DNA from: Hymenopus coronatus
Taxonomy: Eukaryota; Arthropoda; Insecta; Mantodea; Hymenopodidae
Assembly (NCBI GenBank): GCA_030762935.1
Contig: CM060882.1
Location: 22,325,001-22,389,000, forward strand
Direction of reading: 5' to 3'
DNA length: 64,000 nucleotides
Made by a program: the position numbers and the translations under genes. Positions 33,838 through 45,522 of this stretch are shown here, in pieces; the first letter of the stretch is position 1; each line of letters begins with the position of its first letter. Under the pieces are notes generated by a model. The model was not told where the DNA came from, searched no databases, and worked only from the letters and a program-made list of their open reading frames with translations.

Positions 33838-34755
33838 AAATCTGATGCGTTACACTCACATGACTTTCTCTAGCCGTTCTACAAAATTCTTACATAAGAT
33901 TATTCTTCTTTCTGCACCTTGTTAATCGAGGTATTTAGCACAATGTTCTTATTACTTAGTTCCTTATAAGTAGGAAGAAAATAAGGGAATACACTAGGCT
34001 AAATTGATAGTCAAATGTTTTAAAAGCTGTCGTTATGTGATTGTCATTACAATAGCTTCCTTTCTTGGCCAGGAGTAGAACAAAAGAAAAACGGACACTC
34101 CCGTATGAGAAAAGTATAAGTGCTTCACAACTGAAACTAATAACAATGAATACTTCGAAAAGGGTAAGCTCCACGAAGAAAATGTATATGACGTAAATTG
34201 TGTATTTTAACAAGGCCTACATTTTTGTATAGTAAGTTTTTGTCTATCTCTTACGGTTTATTAGTTATGTCAAATTAAGCAAAATGCATGAAGAATAAAC
34301 AGGTCTTTAGAAGCTATTCCCAGAAAATTCAAGATATACATTTTATTTGTTAGGTAAATATCTTTAATATACGATATTTTAATCAAAATCGTTAGAGCCA
34401 TTTTTAAGAAAATCAAAATTTTCGAAAAAAAGTTCCATGTAGAGGGTACTTTGGGGTGGGGAGAATTTTCTTAAAATCTTCGTGTGGCATCCCTGGAAGA
34501 TATTGAACTTAAATACCAAGTTTGGTATTTTAGCTACTTTTCGTTTTTGAGTTATCGTGTTCACAGACACACGGACACACGGACACACGGACACACACAC
34601 ACACGGACCTTTTTGTGAAAATGTTTTTTTTTTTTTGGATACAGGGGATCCTAAAACATGTATTTCCGGTGAAATCTCGGTATCGAATTTTTGGGTGGAA
34701 TACAATACTTCTCTATCCCTATGTACATTGTACATATGGGGCTAGAGAAAATAAT
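33838..34755 (+). repeat. H-element, forward, variant-B hairpin
   Basis: From TCTGATGCGTTACACTCACA to GGGGCTAGAGAAAATAAT. The 5' part carries CTAGCCGTTCTACAAAATTC like the 3466-4326 copy. The AC tract has three ACACGG units, and the hairpin has CCCTATGTACATTGTACATA with a GGG arm. Confidence 0.9.
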
Positions 34756-34824
34756 AGCGACTTATTATTTAAGAAGCCGTCAGGTAGTCTGGGTCTGTGA
34801 AGCCCAACAAGCCCGTTAAAAAAA
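34756..34824. repeat. 69-bp direct repeat, right copy
   Basis: AGCGACTTATTATTTAAGAA through GGTAGTCTGGGTCTGTGAAG to AACAAGCCCGTT and A-run, abutting the H-element hairpin. Confidence 0.9.
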
Positions 34825-35774
34825 CGCGCTGAGAAGAGTCAAACGCTACACAAAGTCAAACATAAGTGTGAGTGGACTTAACAATCCAACATTTGACGAG
34901 CGCTTATAGAAGCTTCATATTTTAATGCTTCAAATCTTGACATCCAATGTTTGGGTGGTAATACTTTTTCTCTCTCTCCCACGAGAAGGTAAAAATGTAA
35001 AGAAATAGCGCCATAAATGAAAATACTCTTTATCAGTGACATTAACCTTTTAAAGAGAACAGGTTTTCTATTAAGTTTGAACTGCTATTGGAACCTTTCA
35101 CCTTTCCTTGAGTTAAAGATGTCACGAGTTTTCTGGCGGAAGGACCAGAATAAAATACCTACTACCGGTGGGCTATGGCGCTCCAATACATTTGCATTCC
35201 GAATCGATACAGAGTAATAAGAAGGGTTTTGCCGGTTGGCAGTTTTCTTCTTTCTTTCTCTGCCCTTTTTATTTGGCGAGGGTTCAAAGTACTATTGTTA
35301 ATGCACGCTCATAAATTTTTTTTAGCCCTGCAGATAAAGTCGAGAGAGGGCAGAATAAGTTTCTATCTTCTAAGTCCGCTCTTTCCATTTACAGGTGCAT
35401 GAGGCCGCCATGTTTGGCTTGTTGTTTTGAAAACAAAATAATCACGCAAACAGAGATGTATGACGTCTGTTATTTGTAGAGGATTTAAGATAAGCAGATT
35501 TTACCGTCCTCCTTTTGACGTTTTAACGATTTCAGCCGCTATGAAATTCAATTCCATGGCCAGTGAGCCGACCTCCATGCGGTGTGCCTCCGAGTTTTCA
35601 ACTTTTTCTCTTCATTTTATACATATACGGTTCCAAAATGAGGTTTCATTGGCTATATGGTTAACAACGTAACTGGATAATGCTTCATTCCACCTTTAAA
35701 TGTGTATGTCACTTAATACGGCCTAATTCACATATTTTGCAACCTTTTATTCAGACCAATATGTTTTTAAAAGT
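34825..35774. other. Unassigned spacer
   Basis: Frames of 66-75 codons at 35017-35217, 35175-35402 and 35460-35672 have no family motif. 34910-34990 keeps a faint H-like GTTTGGGTGG, but I do not call it. Confidence 0.4.
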
Positions 35775-36468
35775 TTTACTTTCTCTACACATACTATATA
35801 GATAGCGTATAGACAATGCATTCCATCCAAAAATTCCATACCGACATTTCACCGGAAATAAATATTTTTTAGAAGAAGCTCCACGCTAACTCAAAATCGA
35901 AAAGTTTTGATTTTTCTCAAAAATGGCTCTAATGATTTCGATTAAAATGTCGTGTATTAAACACATTTACCTGACAAATAGAATGTATTTCTTGAATTTT
36001 CTGGGAATTGCCTCTGAATACTACTTTATTCTGGATGAATTTTACGGAATTTTGCATAACTGCTAAACCGTAAGAGATGGACAAAAACTTAATTTACAAA
36101 AAATGTAGAGCACGCTAAAATACACAATTTATGTTATATACATTTTTTTCGTGAAGTTGATCGTTATTGAGATATTCCTTGTTGTTGGTTTCAGCTTTAA
36201 AAAAACATACTTTTCTCTTACGGGAATTTGTCAACTCCTGTCCACACAAACAAAGGAGCTTCAGCCACACAGCAACCAGCTTTTGACTATCACTTTAACC
36301 TATGGTGCTCTCTTATTTCTCTTTTACTTACAAGAAAGCAAGTAATAAGAATATTTCTGCTAATTTTTTCTCGATTAGCATGAAGTAAATAGAAACATAA
36401 GCTTTTTAACTATAATTTGTTGCAGAGATGTAGAGAAAGACATGTGAATGGAACACATCAGATTTTTT
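35775..36468 (-). repeat. H-element, reverse, internally deleted
   Basis: Opens ACTTTCTCTACACATACTAT. About 170 bp around the AC tract are missing. Ends AATGGAACACATCAGATTTT. Confidence 0.85.
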
Positions 36469-37215
36469 AGATAAAGGTCCTGTGTGTGTGTGTCCGTGTG
36501 TGTGTGACCACGATAACTCAAAAACGAAAAGTCAGTCCAAACTTGGTATATTAGTATCTTCCAGGAATGCAACACGAAGATTTTGGGGAAAATCTCCCCA
36601 CGCCAAACTACCTTAAACTGGAAAAATTTTCGAAAATGTTGATTTTCTCAAAAATGGCTCTAACGAATTTGATTAAAATCTCTTATGCTGAAGATATTTA
36701 CATGACACACAAAATGTATATCTTGACTTTTGTTGGAATAACCTCTGAAGACAAGTTATTTCTGGGTGAAATTTTTGAATTTGAAATAACTGGTAAACCG
36801 TAAGATATAAGGAAACCCCGAAAAGCCTCTAACTAAGATTTGAACTCACGACCTCTTGAATGTGAGGCAGACACGGTACCCCTAAACTACCGAGTTATAT
36901 ATTTCATCCAAAAACTGGATCCCAAAATTTCACTGCAAATAGGCATTTTAGGGTCCACTGAATAAACAAAAATTTTTTTTTAGAAAAATATCTTTGTGTG
37001 TGAGTGTGTGTCCTCATCTCTTTTGTTTTTCTCTTGCCCATGACAATCGCATAGTGACAGCTTTTTAAATACTTGACTATCACTTTAGCGTGCACTCTCT
37101 TATTCCGTTCTACTTGAAAGGAACTAAGTAATAAGACCATTTTTGATAATGTTTATCTCAATTAGCATTATGTAGATAAAAGAATAATATTTTGTAAGAA
37201 TAGTTAGTTTGCAAA
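36469..37215 (-). repeat. Reverse H-element fragments split by a SINE 1 piece
   Basis: 36469-36807 runs from the GTGTGTCCGTGTGTGT tract to CTGGTAAACCGTAAGATAT. After the SINE fragment, 36898-37215 holds a 3' part (ACTGCAAATAGGCATTTTAG) fused near 37020 to a 5' part (GACTATCACTTTAGCG). Confidence 0.75.
36808..36897 (-). repeat. SINE family 1 head fragment, reverse
   Basis: Minus-strand B-box GGTCGTGAGTTCAAATCTTA and anticodon-arm region CGTGTCTGCCTCACATTC. The tail is missing. Confidence 0.75.
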
Positions 37216-38156
37216 ATAATATGAATGCAAAATATTAGTTTTTTAATGTTTTTCCTCATGGTGATACATCCCGCGAGGGAAGGGGCTTACGGACCCAACT
37301 ACCATGCCCACATACACGGTGGAGGTCAGCATTCCGCACCCCTAGCCGAAAAGTTGGATTTTTTGGTCGGGTCGCAGCTCCTCACTTCCCTCACTGCTGA
37401 GTGGATGAATCTGGAAAATATTGAAGCGAGAGTATTTTGAGAAGTCCCCGTGTTATTTACTTCACATCTTCAAGCAGTGAGCTTGGGACTTGATGCATCC
37501 TCAACTTGGTCCCAACAGAGTTCGAACCCGAACCCTCCACATATTACAGAGTTTTTGTACCTTGTCATCATACGGCTTTATTAATGCAGTTTCCACGCTT
37601 ACGGAATACAAAGCATAAGGTAATGAAGATATCCGGTTAGTGCAGCGCTACACCGGCAAGAAAGTAAATTAGACTTCCTTCCGGGGAGACGCGACAGAGC
37701 ACCTGACACATTTAAAAGATGGAGTGCCTCATCACATATTCCTGAGGGCAATCCTACACCACTCTTGTCTAGATCGAAACTCAAATATACGGGTACATTT
37801 CCCTGCAAAAGTGTTTACATTAATATCAGCGTTTTGTTATTTGTTTCTTGTCTAAACGGACAACAAATCAATGTCATGGTGTGGCCCAAAGTTTGACACG
37901 GTTTCTGGATGAACCTTTCGTCTGACCTGGAATAGCATTGCCATAGAAGTAACTGCAGTTAAATTCAATGACAAGAATACGATAGAATGGTCAGCGTTCT
38001 AGCTTCCCAATTCAGAAGTCCCGTGTTCGATTCCCGCCACCAATTGTTTAATGGTTGGTTATGAGTATAGAGAAAGAGAAAAGAAATTAACAAAGAACGA
38101 TAGAATACATTTAAATAAACTACAAAAGAAGAAATGTGTGTATATATATAAATTTA
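37216..38156. other. Unassigned spacer with tRNA-like fragments
   Basis: Around 37515-37535 a minus B-box-like GGGTTCGGGTTCGAACTC occurs. Around 38015-38040 a plus AAGTCCCGTGTTCGATTCCC occurs. Both could be decayed SINE heads. No coding sequence was recognised. Confidence 0.4.
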
Positions 38157-39379
38157 TTAGAGTCGGCTGATAAGTCCCAGGCCTCTCAATGAAAACAGCA
38201 TTAAAAAAGCACTTTATTTTTCAACATAATCTCCGGAAAGGCATATCGGTGTTCTAATTTAATTAAACCATCTCTGTAGTGGATTTATCAAGGTCCTCAA
38301 AATAGCTGTTTACTGTATCAATGATCTCCTCCTTGCTGTGAAATCTTCATTCTCCAAGAAAATGTTTGAGGTTTGGGAACAGGTGATAGTCACTGGGTGC
38401 TAGGTCTGGTGAATAGGGTGGATGTTCAAGCAATTCCAGCAATTTCCCATTACAATGACTCAACGATGGGCCGGAGCACTGTCGTAATGAAACAAGGTTT
38501 TCCTTTTTGCCAATAAGGTATTTTTCTTTTCACCTCATCACTCAAAAGTTGCAGTAAGCTTGCATAGTAGTCACCAGTGATACTTTTACCCTTTTCCAAG
38601 TAATCAATAAAAATAATTCCCTGTGCATCCCAGAAAACACTCGCCATAACCTTGTTAGCTGACAAAACTGACTTTGCCTTTTTTGGAGTTGGTTCACCTG
38701 GAGCAATCCACTGCTTTGACTGTGATTTACTTTCTGGAGTGTAGTGATGTATCCAAGTTTCATCCATGGTAATAAGCCGTCTCAAAAATTCACTGGGATT
38801 TTTACGGTAGAGCTCCACATTCTTAACAGAAACAGTTTTTCTTTGGAACTTTTGATCAGGTGTCAACAAACGCGGCACCCGTCTTGCACAGGCCTTTTGA
38901 AATCCCAAAACATTATTTAAAATATTACCTGCACGTTCTTTTGATATGTTTACAGCGTCTGCTATCTCAAACAACTTTAATCTGCGATCTTCCAGTACTA
39001 AACGATGACTTTTTGCAATGATCTCTGGAGTTGTCACTTCTACAGGTCGTCCAGAGCGAGGCTCGTCACTAGTGAATATGAATCATTGAATATGAAGGGG
39101 CAGAGTCTTTCAATGTACTGTGCATTTCCTCCTGATTTCTTTAGGCGTTAAGCCTTTCAAATGGAAGTATTTAATCACTGCTCGTTTTCCAAATCCTCCA
39201 TTTTTGTGAAAACTCTGAAGTTGTCTTGTTCAAAATGCTTTCATTCGAAAACTAAACAATCTATTGACTTGTAGCTATGAATACAAGCTAGTCTAGAGTT
39301 AAACTATACGATGCTACCGTCTAACTGATCTAATGGCGCCATATCTGTATGAGGTCCGGAAACTATCAGCCGACCCTCA
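38157..39379 (-). mobile_element. mariner element with terminal inverted repeats
   Basis: The ends read TTAGAGTCGGCTGATAAG on the left and, inverted, TGAGGGTCGGCTGATAGT on the right, each next to a TA dinucleotide (38155-38156 and 39380-39381). The length of about 1.22 kb is normal for mariner. The interior encodes one transposase on the minus strand. Confidence 0.88.
38250..39075 (-). pseudogene. mariner transposase, D,D34D type, frameshifted
   Basis: The longest open piece (39037-38450) has a paired-like DNA-binding segment (TTPEIIAKSHRLVLEDRRLK, then FEIADAVNISKERAGNIL). RRLITMDETWIHHYTPESK carries the first catalytic Asp, and GEPTPKKAKSVLSANKVM follows. Reading upstream in frame adds DEPRSGRPVEV. 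Near 38510 the frame slips: HYDSAPAHR, with the second Asp, is in another frame. HPPYSPDLAPSDYHLF, with the third Asp, lies around 38430-38380. Stops and frame changes make it inactive. The family is the one that gave rise to the SETMAR transposase domain. Confidence 0.85.
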
Positions 39380-39406
39380 TATATAATAAAATTAAATATG
39401 AATTCA

Positions 39407-40230
39407 TAAAAAAATCTGTTCCATTCACATGGCTTTCTCTACATCTCTATTAAAAATATTGTTAAGCTTATTCTTCTATCCATTTCATGATAAACATTAG
39501 CAAAAATTGACTTATTGTCTTAATTCCTTATAAGTAGAAAGAAAATAAGAGAATACACTAGACTAAACCAACAGTCTAATGTTTTAAAATGTGGTTGCTA
39601 TGGAATTGAAATCCGTTTCTTTGCGTGGCTAAAGTTGACAAGTTCCCATGTGAGAAAAGTACTTTAAAACTGAAATAAATAACAAGGAATATCTCAAAAC
39701 GTTTTCTCCGTGAAAAAATGTATTTTATCGTGATCAATATTTTTTGTGTGGTAAGATTTTGTCTCCCTTACGGTTTAAAGCAATGCAAAATTCAGCAAAA
39801 TCATCCATGATGGAGATGCCTTCAGAGGTTATTACCAGAAAAGTAAATATATACATTTTATTTGTCGTGTAAATATCTTTAATATATAATATTTTAATCA
39901 AGATCGTTAGAACCATTTTTGAGAAAATCAAAATTTTCGAAAAAAGTTCCATGCAAAGGGTAGTTGGGGGTGTGGGAACTTTCTTGAAAATCTTCGTATC
40001 GCATCCTTGGAAGATACCAAACTTAAATACCAAGTTTGGTATTTCACGGTCTTTTCATTTTTGAGCTATGCTGCCCACAGACACACATGGACATTTTTCT
40101 AAAAATGTTTTTTTTTGGATTAAGGAGGTCCTAAAACATAATTTCCGGTGAAATCTAGGTATCAAACTTTTGGGTGCAATACAATACCTTCTCTATACAC
40201 TATGTACATACTACGTGTAGAGAAAGTAAT
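39407..40230 (+). repeat. H-element, forward, near complete
   Basis: From AATCTGTTCCATTCACATGG to CGTGTAGAGAAAGTAATA with a standard hairpin (40191-40226). It begins 27 bp after the mariner. Confidence 0.88.
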
Positions 40231-40313
40231 ACATTCTTTGCTCGCGTCTGCGCTCATGCTGCAACGTGAACGTAGCAACAAACAAGTATACCTTCGACAA
40301 CTTGACGATGTAT

Positions 40314-41017
40314 AAAAGTCTGATGTGTTCCATTCACATGACTTTCTCTATATCACTGCAACAAATCATTCTATTTACTTCATCTAATGGAGCAAAAATT
40401 AGCAGAAATAGTCTTATTACTTGCTTCCTTGTTAGTAGAAACGAAATAAGGGGGTACCAAAGGTTAAAGTGGAAGCCAAGAGCTGGTTGCTATGTGACTG
40501 AAGTTCGTTTGTTTGTATGGACACGAGTTCACAAAGTCCTGCATGAGAAAAGTATAAGTTTTTATAGCTGAAACCAAAAACAAGGAACATCTCAAAAACA
40601 ATCAACTTCACGAAAAAAATGTATAACATAAATTGTGTGTTTTAAGGTGTTCTACATTTGTTGTGTGGTAAGTTTTTGTCCATCTCTTACGATTTAGCAG
40701 TTATGCAAAATTCTGTAAAATTGACCCAGAATAAAGTAGTCTTCAGAGGCTATTCCCAGAAAATTCAAAATATACATTTTATTTTTCAGGTAAATATCTT
40801 TAATATACGATATTTTAATCAAAATCGTTAGAGCCATTTTTTAGAAAATCAAAATTTTCGAAAAAAGTTCCATGTAAAGGGTAGTTGGGGGTAGGGGGAT
40901 TTTTCTCAAAATCCTCGTGTCACATCCCTGGAAGATACTAATCTTAAATACCAAGTTTGGTATTTTACCGACTTTTCGTTTTTGAGTTATCGTGTTCACA
41001 GACACACGGACACACGT
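40314..41017 (+). repeat. H-element, forward, 3'-truncated in the AC tract
   Basis: From AAGTCTGATGTGTTCCATTC to CACGGACACACG. The terminal 150 bp including the hairpin are absent. Confidence 0.88.
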
Positions 41018-41774
41018 GTGGCATATGTTGGAATAAGTACAGTGTTTGTGTGTTTTACGTCCCAAGGGTATGAAGTTAGCGTGTAGCTAACATGTGTGCT
41101 TGACGTAGCTTGTCGTCTGAGGGAAGCGCACCAGGTGTTGTGGTTAAAACGTGCATGTTCCTTCTCACACACAACACCGACCAGGTGGACTTCCATTGCT
41201 TATCTCCTTCATAAACCTATTGTTTGTGAAAATTTAGGCGTCGCTGCGAACTTTTCCGTTTTTTAAATGTGTGCACTTTAGGACAACAGATGGAGCTACC
41301 GTAGACTGCATCTGTTGTCACATTCGCGACACAGACCAGGTGTCATACTTGCAGCCCTTTTTAATTAAAAGCAAAGATAAAAAAGCAAACTTTCCCTCAA
41401 CGAACATTAAAAATGCCAGCATTCTGTTGGGACCAGTTACTATAAACAAAACTGTATAACGTATTCACCTAGATGGTCTTTTTCTGTTGTGTTTTTTTTT
41501 TTAAAAAGATTTTACAAACGTCATTGTTCCTAGTAAAAACCAATGCTTGTTCCTTCACTGTGAATGTAATAATATTAAAAATAATATGAGCTTAATTTGC
41601 CATTGCTGTTATTTTATTTTTAATATAGTTATACTATTAATTTTCCAGGTCCTCCAGTAAGGTCCTTATCGTATTCTGGCCCTCAGTGTATTACTAATTG
41701 GCCATCACTGTTAAAATAATAAAATTTCCCTGTCGTAGAAGTCCATGATTTGTAGAGTAATGCAGTATGTACAG
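41018..41774. other. Unassigned spacer
   Basis: A 62-codon plus frame (41271-41459) and a 66-codon minus frame lack recognisable motifs. AT-rich towards the right. Confidence 0.4.
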
Positions 41775-42678
41775 TTTTTTGCTTTCTCTAGCCCCATATG
41801 CACAATGTACATAAGGATAGAGGTGTTGTAATGCACCCAAAAATTCGATACCGAGAATTCACCGGAAATATATGTTTTGGGGTCCCCTGAGTCCGAAAAA
41901 AGCATTTTTAAAAAAAAGGTCCGTGTGTTTGTGTCTGTGGACAGCATAGCCCCAAAACAAAATGACCGCTAAATACCAAACTTGGTATTTAGGTTTAGTA
42001 TCTTCCAAGGAAGCGACACGAAGATTTTCAAAAAAATTCCCCCGCCACAAGCTACCCTTTACATGGAAAATTTTTCAAAAATTTTGATTTTCTTAAAAAT
42101 GGCTCTAACGATTTTTATTAAAATCCCATATATTAAAACCATTTATGTCCGAATTTTATGTATATTTATGTATATCTCGAATTTTTTGGGAATGTCATCT
42201 AAAGACCTCTTTATTCTGGTTGAATTTTACTGAATTTTGCTTAACTGCTAAACCGTAAGAGATAGAAAAAACGTACTACACAAAAAATGTACCTCATGAC
42301 AAAACACACAATTTTTGTCCTTTACGTTTTTGTTGCGGAGGTAACCGTTTTCGAGATATTCCTTATTATTGGTTTTAATTGTGAAGTACTTAACCTTTAC
42401 TCACACAGGAAGTGTATGTTTTTCTTTTGTTCTACTCCTGGCCAAGCAAAGAAGTGATTTGCAATGACAATCGCATAACGATAGCCTTTTAAAACATTTG
42501 ACAATCACTTTAGCATAGTGCATTCCCTCATTCTCTTCTACTTATAAGGAACTAAGTAATAACATTCTGCTAATATTTATCTTGATTAGCATTGTGTACA
42601 AAGAAGAATAATCTTTTGTAGGAGTTTTGTAGAGCAGCTTGAGAAAGTCATGTGAGTGTAACACATCAGATTTTTTTA
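41775..42678 (-). repeat. H-element, reverse, variant-B hairpin
   Basis: Opens GCTTTCTCTAGCCCCATATG with ACAATGTACATAAGG. Ends GTCATGTGAGTGTAACACAT. The 5' half carries TTGTTCTACTCCTGGCCAAG, shared with the other variant-B copies. Confidence 0.88.
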
Positions 42679-43007
42679 GCATAATCTAATACCTATTTCC
42701 ATTCATTTATTGATTTATTTGGTACAGTTTAAGCAACCAGAATTGAAACTGTTTATTCGGCGGAGTTGCGCGGCAACGAACAAACAAAGCACTGTCTACG
42801 TCACCACAAAAATTCAATTCCTCCTAATAATATTAATATCAATAAATTTAAAAATATTTCAGTTAATATTAGGACAAAACGTATATTAAGGTTATTATTT
42901 TCTCACGGAAAAAAAAAAAAAGCATCTACTAAACACCCCACTCACAAATAATGTTTATTTAAGCTTCTTATAATATAAATAACTATTATTCTAAATTCAA
43001 TTTTGTT
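42679..43007. other. AT-rich spacer
   Basis: An A-run at 42909-42921 and a lysine-rich 61-codon frame that is composition-driven. Nothing supported. Confidence 0.4.
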
Positions 43008-43072
43008 TTATTTATGGGTGCTCTTTAGCTGCTCTGGTTCTCAGCGTGTTGGACATGAAAGACCGTTTAATT
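43008..43072 (-). repeat. SINE family 2 tail fragment, reverse
   Basis: TTTATGGGTGCTCTTTAGCT, then GTTCTCAGCGTGTTGGACAT. Cut off where the H-element begins. Confidence 0.75.
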
Positions 43073-43576
43073 TTTACCCTCTCTACACGTACTATTTACA
43101 CAGTGTATAGAGAAGATACTGTAATGCACTCAAATATTCAATATCGAGATTTCACCGGAAATATATGTTTTGAGTCCCCCTGAAAACAAAAAAAGCATTT
43201 TTTGGAAAAAGGTCCGGTATTCAAGTTTGGTATCTTGCAAGGATGCGACACGAACATTTTCAAGTAAATTCCAAACTACCCTTTACATAGAACTTTTTTT
43301 CGAAAATTTTAATTTTCTCAAAAACGGGTAGTTTCGGGTGGGGGATTTTCTTGAAAGTCTTCGTGTCGCATCTTTTATCAGATACAAAACTTATATACCA
43401 ACTCTTTTCGTGTTTTAACTTTGCTGTCAACAGACATACACTTTTTCTAAAAAAAGTTTTTGGACTTAGAAACCCTCAAAACATGTATTTCCGGTGAAAT
43501 CTCGGTATCTAATTTTTGGGTGCATTTTAATACCTTCTGTATACACTATGTACATAGCACGTGTAGAGAAAGTAAA
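43073..43576. repeat. H-element 3'-3' fold-back dimer
   Basis: A reverse 3' half (43073-43325, hairpin first) meets a forward 3' half (43326-43576, hairpin last). Both outer ends are therefore terminal hairpins and both 5' ends are absent. Confidence 0.85.
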
Positions 43577-43800
43577 CATGTTAAGGAATATTATTTTCTG
43601 AGTTACATATTCCTCTCCGTTTGCAAGACGTGAGAGATCAAAGTATAGAAGTATCGGCAGAGTGTGGAGCCTAAGTAAATATTAATCTATAGGTATGGGT
43701 ATTTTAAATTCATGCAGTTTCCGAACACAGGAAGGGTTTCAAATATTCAGTGACTGGTGATCGATAGTGACGCAGTAGACAGTTGACACACGATACTCAC

Positions 43801-43995
43801 CGGTAGGAGAGCCGAAACCGACAGCGTATTCGTTCCATTTGCGATTGAAGTCCTCGGAACCGTCCACTCGCCTCTGGATGACTGTCCAGCCTCCTCCGTG
43901 GGTGTCCTGGTCACACCACGCCGACATGGGAGTGGTGCCCTCCCCTCCTGGGGCCACGATGTACAGTCCCGTAGCACCTCTCACCGACTTGCAGT
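43801..43995 (-). CDS. sca: Scabrous-like fibrinogen domain, middle exon
   Basis: This 195-nt exon encodes 65 residues at the start of the fibrinogen C-terminal domain: [16 protein letters not shown], then [19 protein letters not shown], then [22 protein letters not shown]. The acceptor is TTGTTGCAG ending at 43996, and the donor is GTGAGT at 43800-43795. Both boundaries are phase 1. The first codon (Asp) is made from the last G of the 61.7-kb exon plus AC here. The last G joins GC of the 29.7-kb exon to give Gly. The first domain cysteine and the [10 protein letters not shown] motif are textbook for fibrinogen-related domains. Downstream in-frame sequence past the donor soon departs from the family, which supports the splice call. 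Confidence 0.88.
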
Positions 43996-44067
43996 CTGCA
44001 ACAACACAAAACTTACGTCAGCGGCTCCATAACCTCCTTAATCTTATCATTATTAAGAAAGAATGAA

Positions 44068-44855
44068 AAAAATCTGATGTGTTCCATTCACATGACCTAC
44101 TCTACATATTCTTAACTGTTTCTTTTTTGGCTCTTAACGACCTTTACCCTGGTTGGTCATATCGAAATTGGTGAAATGATGCTCAATGATCTCGGGGTCC
44201 ATGGAGCTTAAAGTTACTCGACATTCGTCTTCTCAGGATAAGGGAAAACCCCCCCCAAAAAAACCTTATCCGGGTAACTCACCCTAAGCGAGATTCGAAC
44301 TCACGACCTTTTGAATGTGAAGCAGAAACGCTACCCAGACGGGCTCTCTTGCTTTCTTGTAAGTAGAAGCCAAATAATGGGATACACTAGGCTCAAACGA
44401 TCGTCAAATCTTTTTTAAATACTAGTTGCCTTGTGGTTGAAATCCGTTTTTATGCAGGGCCAGGAGTTTACAAAGAGAAAAGTAAATATTTTGATTCTGA
44501 AACAAATAACAAGGAATATCTCAGAAACAGTCAATTCAACGAAAAAAATGCATATTACATAAATTGTGTGTTTTAACGTGATCTACAGTGTTATAAGATT
44601 TTGTCTATTTCTTACGGTTTACCAGTTACGCAAAATTCAGCAAAATAAGGAAGTCTTTTGAGGCTATTCTTAGAAAATTCAAGATATATATCCATCTAAA
44701 TATCTTTAATGTGCGGTATTTCAATAACAATTCTTGGAGCCATTTTTGAGAAAATTAATTTTATTCGAAATTTTTGCCATATAAAGGGTAGTTTGGGGGG
44801 GGGGATTTTTCTCTAAATCTTCGGTCACATCCCTGGAAGATACTAAACTTAATTA
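44068..44855 (+). repeat. H-element, forward, split by SINE 1
   Basis: The 5' tip (44068-44113, AATCTGATGTGTTCCATTCA) is separated by SINE 1 from the remainder (44349-44855), which stops at ATACTAAACTTAA. Confidence 0.85.
44114..44347 (-). repeat. SINE family 1, reverse, inside H-element
   Basis: CCCTGGTTGGTCATATCGAA near the tail, a C8 run, and B-box on minus GGTCGTGAGTTCGAATCTCG. Confidence 0.85.
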
Positions 44856-45044
44856 TCCGAATTATTGATACTAAAATAAATAAACCTGAAACCCCTTCAC
44901 AAACGCAAAAGACAAATAAAAAAGTGTTATATACAATTCTCTATTTATTATAATTATATAGTAATATAAAATAATAAATAAAGTTAAAACAATAAATTCT
45001 AATCTAATCATGTTAATAATAAATGTTTAGAACGTTTAAAAGAA

Positions 45045-45140
45045 AATACTCTTGGTATTTTACCCATTTTTCGTTTTTGAGTTATCGTGTGCACAGACAC
45101 ACGGACGTTTTTCTGATTTTTTTTTTTGGATACAGGGGAC
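45045..45140 (+). repeat. H-element fragment, forward
   Basis: TTTTCGTTTTTGAGTTATCG, ACACACGG-like tract, GGATACAGGGGACCCT. It is then replaced by SINE 4 sequence. Confidence 0.8.
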
Positions 45141-45252
45141 CCTCCGGGTACTCCGGTTTCCCCCGCCATCGCATTCCACCGGTGCTCCATCATCATTCAT
45201 GTATCATCAGTGTCACCGCCTGCGGTGCCGTAAGTAGTAAAAGCGGGCGTTA
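45141..45252 (+). repeat. SINE family 4, 3' part
   Basis: CGGTTTCCCCCGCCATCGCA, then CATCATTCATGTATCATCAG, ending AGTAAAAGCGGGCGTTAAAC. It matches the 3' part of the 46369 copy. The head is missing. Confidence 0.8.
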
Positions 45253-45269
45253 AACACTACCAAAAAAAA

Positions 45270-45485
45270 CAACCTCCAAACTACCCTTTACATGGAAAAA
45301 ATTTCGAAGATAGAAGAACGTGCTTTTTAATAATAATTTGTTACAAAGATGCCGAGAAAGTCATGTGAATGAAACACATCAAATTTACCTAAGAATGCTT
45401 GAGACTCAAAACATATCCCGGTGAAATCACGACATCGAATTTTTTGAGTGGAATACAATCCTCTGTACATAGTGCATGAGGAGAA
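45270..45485. repeat. H-element composite: reverse 5' end then forward 3' end
   Basis: A reverse copy with most of its middle deleted (45275-45310 joined to 45311-45388) ends GTGAATGAAACACATCAAAT. A forward 3' end (45395-45485) follows with a ruined hairpin. Confidence 0.75.
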
Positions 45486-45486
45486 C

Positions 45487-45521
<35 letters not shown>
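45487..45521. repeat. (AAT)n microsatellite
   Basis: About 11-12 perfect trinucleotide units at the end of the H-element fragment. Confidence 0.95.

Positions 45522-45522
<1 letters not shown>

Noticed and set aside
33769..34824. 69-bp direct repeats as LTRs
   Set aside because: Too short, no TG...CA ends, no primer-binding site or coding region. The enclosed DNA is an ordinary H-element.
43739..43800. In-frame continuation of the middle fibrinogen exon past 43801
   Set aside because: GTGAGT directly follows the conserved SPTG codons, and the join to the 30.1-kb exon restores the domain. The continuation is intron.
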